Positions 60,019-64,000 of a stretch of 64,000 nucleotides of DNA are shown in pieces. Origin of the DNA: Dryomyza anilis (lineage: Eukaryota; Arthropoda; Insecta; Diptera; Dryomyzidae); the NCBI GenBank assembly GCA_951804985.1, contig OX638135.1, positions 67,010,507 through 67,074,506 of the forward strand, given 5' to 3'. Numbering within the stretch: position 1 is the stretch's first letter; the number at the start of each line of letters is the position of its first letter. The notes beneath the pieces are model-generated. The model was not told where the DNA came from. It worked only from the letters and a program-made list of their open reading frames with translations, and did no database searches. The position numbers were made by a program, and so were the translations under genes.

Positions 60019-60560
60019 TGTTACGAAAATTCAGTCTACGGAAAACTGTTCTACGAGTTCGTATCGCTGGATTGTGTACAAAATAAAAACACACTAATAT
60101 TTGGTTTTAACTTGTATTATTTCAACTAGTATTAATTAACTTTATTTATTTAAATAACAACTTAAAGAATAAACACTTATATCAACTGCTGAATTACTAC
60201 AATTTATCTTTGCAATGTTCACTCACGAGACGCACTAGTTCACTATTAAATCACAACTGAAGTACAGTGCCTCAGATGCGCGGCCTTATATACTGCAGGC
60301 ATCAGTTCGACACGTTTCGACAAGCTTCGACTTGTTTCGAGAACCTTCTACTCGTTTCGTGAATGACGCATGCTATTGGCATCTCATTCGCACTCTTTTT
60401 TTTATGTGCTGATCTTCCATCTCTTTCTCGCACATTGCATAGTGCGCTGAATGATCTTCCGTCTCTTTCTAACACATTTCTTAGTGCGCTGAATTGTCGT
60501 GGTCTCATTTATTATTGTTGATTGCTTGCACAGTGGAGCAAATTACCTCTTTTCGTAACA
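60019..60560 (+). repeat. 5' LTR (542 bp)
   Basis: Begins TGTTACGAAAA and ends TTTTCGTAACA, an 11-bp perfect terminal inversion that fixes both ends. Contains a TTATATAC box at 60286-60293, AATAAA at 60079, a 42-bp tandem repeat (60410-60493, landmarks TGATCTTCC and AGTGCGCTGAA) and repeated TTTCGA motifs at 60300-60360. The 3' LTR is outside the window. Confidence 0.8.
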
Positions 60561-60637
60561 CTGCCCTCCACCTAAATCTGTTCGTCCCGAACAGATATTA
60601 ATCCCCTCTCTCTGGCATCGACAAAAAGTTCCAGAAA
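60561..60637 (+). promoter_or_regulatory. Leader with 21-nt palindrome
   Basis: ATCTGTTCG TCC CGAACAGAT (60576-60596) is a perfect 9-bp stem with a 3-nt loop, 16 nt after the LTR. The bases next to the LTR (CTGCCCTCCACC) do not match a tRNA 3' end that I recognise, so the primer is unresolved. Confidence 0.6.
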
Positions 60638-61477
60638 ATGCAAGAAGATTTCGGTGCGTTACAGCTAAGTGGACCTACACAGCATGTTCTTAGTGGTTCG
60701 AAGCTGAAATCGCCGATTTACGATGGAACTACAGCGTTCAACATTTTCAAGCTCCAATTTGAGACAACGGCTGTAAGTAATCGATGGAACAATGAATATA
60801 GCGTAGCAGCGCTTATTGTGACCCTGAAAGGTGGAGCAGCCGAAGTATTGCAGACTGTTCCAGAAAGCGATAGAAATAGTTACACAGCGGTTATGGCTGC
60901 ACTTCAACGGAAATATGGAAGTGATCACATGAAGCAGATCTACAGAATGGAACTAAAGGGCCGAATGCAAAGGAATGGTGAAACATTGCAGGCGTATGCA
61001 GCGGACGTCGAGAGGCTTGCGCATTTGTCGTATTCAGATTCAGCAAGTGATTTCATAGAAAAGTGCAAAATCGAAGCGTTTGTTGATGGCATACGCGATC
61101 AGGAGACAAAACGTGCAACAGTGATTGCGCCCAAGGTAACATTCACGGAAACGGTTACCATCGCTCTAACACAGGAGACAGCAAATGCGTTGTGCCGATC
61201 GGCTCCAAAGGTGCGTAGAATTGATGTGGAGAACGATGATTTATTTCAAGTAGTGTGCCAAGCAGTTAAAGCAGGCGTTAAAACCGAACACACATCAGCC
61301 AAAAAAGATACCCAATTCAAAGGTAAATGTTACAACTGTGATACATATGGGCATATGGCACGTGACTGTCGTAAAAAACGCAAACTCTCAATAAATCAAT
61401 CTGCAGATGAACCCAGACATGAAGAAAGACAGGATCATGTCCAAAATAGCGTAAATTTCAATCAAGCTTTAAACTAA
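60638..61477 (+). CDS. gag polyprotein of the second Gypsy element
   Basis: 279 codons from ATG (60638) to TAA (61475-61477), fully open. The central capsid-like part (VTLKGGAAEVLQTVP, MELKGRMQRNGETLQAYAADV, FVDGIRDQETKRA) matches the retrotransposon gag family. A C-terminal CCHC zinc knuckle (CYNCDTYGHMARDC) at about residues 230-243 serves in nucleic-acid packaging. The ATG lies 77 nt after the LTR. A TTTAAAC heptamer overlaps the last two sense codons, and the protease frame is -1 relative to gag. This is the only intact retroelement protein in the window. Confidence 0.9.
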   Translation: MQEDFGALQLSGPTQHVLSGSKLKSPIYDGTTAFNIFKLQFETTAVSNRWNNEYSVAALIVTLKGGAAEVLQTVPESDRNSYTAVMAALQRKYGSDHMKQIYRMELKGRMQRNGETLQAYAADVERLAHLSYSDSASDFIEKCKIEAFVDGIRDQETKRATVIAPKVTFTETVTIALTQETANALCRSAPKVRRIDVENDDLFQVVCQAVKAGVKTEHTSAKKDTQFKGKCYNCDTYGHMARDCRKKRKLSINQSADEPRHEERQDHVQNSVNFNQALN

Positions 61478-61527
61478 AACGAGTCAGATCTGCGGGGCAC
61501 GATCTGACTCCCATAACCGATTGCCCC
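61468..61527 (+). promoter_or_regulatory. Probable -1 ribosomal frameshift signal at the gag-pol junction
   Basis: Slippery heptamer T TTA AAC (61468-61474) in the gag frame, followed at once by the gag stop. After a 6-nt spacer (61475-61480) a perfect 10-bp stem follows (61481-61490 with 61501-61510). Loop bases GGGGCA (61494-61499) are complementary to TGCCCC (61522-61527), which allows an H-type pseudoknot. A -1 shift enters the frame that reaches the protease. Frameshifting itself is inference from established signal architecture. Confidence 0.85.
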
Positions 61528-61733
61528 AGAATCTCCATTTCACAAATTGCTCGAAAGTCGAATAGTCTAACTGTCAAGGGGCTAATTGATTGTGTAGCAT
61601 ATATGGTAACGTTGGATACAGGAGCTTCACACTCAATTATAAGAAGTAACCTTGTTAGGGACGAAATAGAGCCGCTTATCGGAATAAGAAGGAAATCACT
61701 ATTGGCACTACGACAGTTAAGCATGATTTTATA
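61478..61733 (+). pseudogene. Protease region of the second Gypsy element
   Basis: The frame entered by a -1 shift at 61468 reads without stop through ISISQIARKSNSLTVKG to the aspartic protease motif LDTGASHSI (near 61614-61640). It ends at TAG 61731-61733. A one-base frame change near 61685-61695 moves the continuing sequence (TIGTTTVKHDF) into the RT frame. Confidence 0.8.
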
Positions 61734-63176
61734 GTGGCGGAAATAGTAGACGAAATAATACTTGGCATGGACATCATGATAAGGAACGGTTTCACACTAG
61801 ATCTAACAAGAAAAATTTTGAGTTATGCCAACACGGAGATCCAACTAAACATTGATTGTGACCAGAGCCCGAAAATTAAACAAGTTATTGCTCATAAAAA
61901 TAGAAAAATACCACATAATTCAGAAGCAATTCTTTGGGCGAAATTAAATGGAGATTGTGGGATAAGCAAGTTGTGGGTTATAGAAGCGAATGATGAGCAA
62001 ATGAGAAGAAGTAATATTGTTGTCGGAAGAACATTAGTAGAAGCGACAAAAGACAAAGTTGTTCCAATAAGAGTTCTCAACATGGAAAACTCGTCCAAAT
62101 TAATTAAAAAGGGAACAGTGATAGGCCAGTGTCAAGAGGCATCAGCGATTATAAATTGTGAGTCAAATCCATCAAGGGACTACGGCACATCGCAAATAAA
62201 CAAACAATCTACTCACAGGTTTATAAATGAATGGACGAAGGATTTGGGTGGCAAAGAAAAGAGTCAAGTGCAACAGCTAATTGACAAATATCGGTGTATA
62301 ATTGCTGAAAAGGGCCAAAAGGATGCCATTGTAAAACATCGAATAGACACTGGTGATTCTAACTCAATTCGTCAAGCACCAAGAAGGGTACCACTTGCTA
62401 AAAGAGACGAAGTATCACATTTGGTTGAAGAAATGCACACAAATGGTGTGGTGGAACCATCTGAGAGTCCATGGAGTTCACCAGTAGTGTTGGTGAAAAA
62501 GAAGGACGGTAGTACTCGGTTCTGCGTTGATTACCGAAAACTTAATGATGTCACCAAGAAAGACAGTTATCCACTGCCCAGAATCGATGACACCTTGGAT
62601 ACACTACCTAATGCTAAGTGGTTTTCAACGTTGGACTTGCAAAGCGGTTACTGGCAAGTAGAAATCGATAAGAAAGATCGAGAGAAGACCGCAATCAGTA
62701 CTGGAGATGGACTATGGCAATTTTTGGTAATGCCGTTTGGACTATGCAATGCCCCAGCAACATTCGAGCGGTTAATGGAGCACGTATTAAAAGGTTTACA
62801 CTGGAAAACATGCCTAGTATACCTTGATGACATAATTGTTATGGGCAAGGATTTCAACGAACATCTGAGAAATCTAGAGGAAGTATTCCTTCGATTGAAA
62901 AATGCGGGTCTACAACTTAGCCCAAAGAAATGCTCACTTTTCAAGAAAGAAGTCAAGTATCTGGGTCATCGAGTTACCACGGAAGGAGTGCATACCGATG
63001 CGGATAAAATAGCTGCAGTCAAGGAGTGGCCCAGACCGCAAAATCTACATGACCTACGAAGTTTCTTGGGGCTATGTACATACTACAGACGATTTGTTCC
63101 AGGTTTTGCCAATGTTGCAAGCAGTCTTCATGAGTTGACAAGAAAGAACCGAATTTTCAAGAAAGGGCATTTTTGA
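61695..63176 (+). pseudogene. Reverse transcriptase of the second Gypsy element
   Basis: Open for about 490 codons. ILGMDIMIRNG (protease end), HRIDTGDSNSIRQAPRRVP, SPWSSPVVLVKKKDGSTRFC, VDYRKLND, SYPLPRIDDTLD, TLDLQSGYWQVE and MPFGLCNAPATFERLM all lie in order, with catalytic LVYLDDII near 62815-62838. The FLGLCTYYRRFVPGFA connection follows. There is no ATG at the start, since it is translated as part of gag-pol. The frame ends at TGA 63174-63176, where an indel breaks the join to RNase H. Confidence 0.85.
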
Positions 63177-64000
63177 AATTAAAAGATCTACTGTGCTCGG
63201 CACCAATTCTTGCGTATCTAATTCCAGGTGAGAAATTTATACTTGATACGGATACAAGTGGATACGGAATAGGCGGAGTTCTCTCTCAAGTGATCAATGG
63301 GCAAGAAAAAGTGATCGCATACTACAGTAAAACATTGTCCAAACCCGAGAGAAATTACTGTGTCACCAGGAGGGAGCTTCTTGCTGTAATTGAAAGTGTG
63401 AAAATTTTTCATAAGTATCTGTACGGACAACAGTTTCACTTGAGAACCGATCACGCAGCACTACGATGGTTACTTCAGTTCAAAGATCCGGAAGGCCAAA
63501 TTGCGCGTTGGATAGAACGATTACAGAGCTACGATTTCTCAATCGAACATCGTAATGGAGGAAATCATGGAAATGCAGATGCTCTGTCACGGCGTCCTTG
63601 TAAACTTGAATGCAGACATTGTTCAAGAGCGGAAGGAAAAGAAAACATAATTGATATTCGTTTGCTAAATGTTTTGCCCGATGAAAAATGGACTCCGGAA
63701 CAAATTCAAATTGATCAAAAGAATGATCCCGACCTCACAAAAATCATGATGTTCAAGGTACAACAAAGAAAACCATCATGGGAAGATATAGCTGCCGACA
63801 GTGCTATAACTAAAGCTTACTAGGCACAGTGGCAGAGCTTAAAGCTGCAAGATGGTTGCTTATATCGTGTATGGGAAAATGAAGATGGCACATCCGCTCG
63901 AAGTTTGATTGTTGTTCCCAAGTCAAAAATAAAAGAGATATTAGCGAAATACCATGGTGGATCTAGTGGTGGTCATTTGGGCATTAATAAAACGGTCGAG
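63170..64000 (+). pseudogene. RNase H and start of integrase, second Gypsy element
   Basis: RNase H-like domain: KLKDLLCSAPILAY, LDTDTSGYGIGGVLSQ, RRELLAVIESV, RTDHAALRWLLQF and ADALSRRP. The frame meets TAG at 63821-63823 inside KAY*AQWQSL, where related elements usually have an aromatic residue, so a point mutation of TGG is likely. It then stays open to the window end with KYHGGSSGGHLGINKT, the start of the HHCC integrase domain. Confidence 0.85.

Larger units (their letters stand above)
60019..64000 (+). mobile_element. Second Ty3/Gypsy LTR element, 5' part
   Basis: 5' LTR, leader, gag, protease, RT, RNase H and the start of integrase, all on the plus strand and running off the window. 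Coding sequence is better preserved than in the 27255 element, but pol carries two frameshifts and a nonsense codon. Confidence 0.9.

Noticed and set aside
60286..60304. TATA box plus TCAGT initiator as the LTR promoter
   Set aside because: The two are only about 17 bp apart, too close for a canonical pair; kept only as a TATA-like note.
60302..60508. Minus-strand frame in the LTR
   Set aside because: Produced by the 42-bp tandem repeat of the LTR; no coding signals.

Overview
ORGANISM. An AT-rich eukaryotic nuclear contig, most likely from a higher fly (Diptera). The support is a three-exon glycosyltransferase gene with a 51-nt intron that resembles the Drosophila CG8668-type GT31 proteins, insect-type Ty3/Gypsy, BEL/Pao and CR1/Jockey/I-type retroelements, tRNA-derived SINEs, and a dispersed repeat with (TCTG)n runs of a kind common in fly genomes. 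The fly assignment is inference from recall; no database was searched. LAYOUT. (1) 1-24775: two full copies (1-9544, 9545-19053) and one partial copy (19054-24775) of a tandem unit. Each carries the last two exons of a minus-strand beta-1,3-galactosyltransferase (GT31) gene plus intron sequence, SINEs, a MITE and dispersed repeats. Units 1 and 2 also carry a BEL/Pao gag relic. (2) 25086-27004: rest of intron 1, then the only visible first exon (26371-26809, start codon plus membrane anchor) and its upstream flank. Joining 26809-26371, 20789-20640 and 20588-19582 gives an uninterrupted 531-codon type II membrane GT31 protein. Copies 1 and 2 share a nonsense codon and have no first exon of their own. 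(3) 27005-32612: a decayed LTR retrotransposon of probable CsRn1 type, interrupted by a TIR element and bracketed by two copies of a tRNA-like SINE. (4) 32613-48245: a graveyard of non-LTR elements, split by SINEs and by a dispersed fly repeat; one copy of that repeat contains a roughly 725-bp uniform 9-bp array. (5) 48246-58555: almost no coding sequence; nested inverted-repeat DNA elements, a near-perfect 255-bp palindrome, three concentric terminal-inverted-repeat pairs, and a 2.8-kb hAT-like element with an 8-bp target duplication. (6) 60019-64000: the 5' part of a second Ty3/Gypsy element (5' LTR, gag, pol running off the window). HOW IT WORKS TOGETHER. The only host gene with a supportable complete model is the GT31 gene. 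Everything else is mobile or derived from mobile DNA. The GT31 array is best read as a recent segmental amplification of the 3' end of the gene, with the copy attached to exon 1 still intact. The most informative regulatory structure is at the gag-pol junction of the second LTR element: a TTTAAAC slippery heptamer, a 6-nt spacer and a hairpin able to form an H-type pseudoknot, which is the arrangement of a -1 programmed ribosomal frameshift signal. LIMITS. Alignments and folds were done by eye. Identities are not quantified, and repeat boundaries without a target duplication are approximate.
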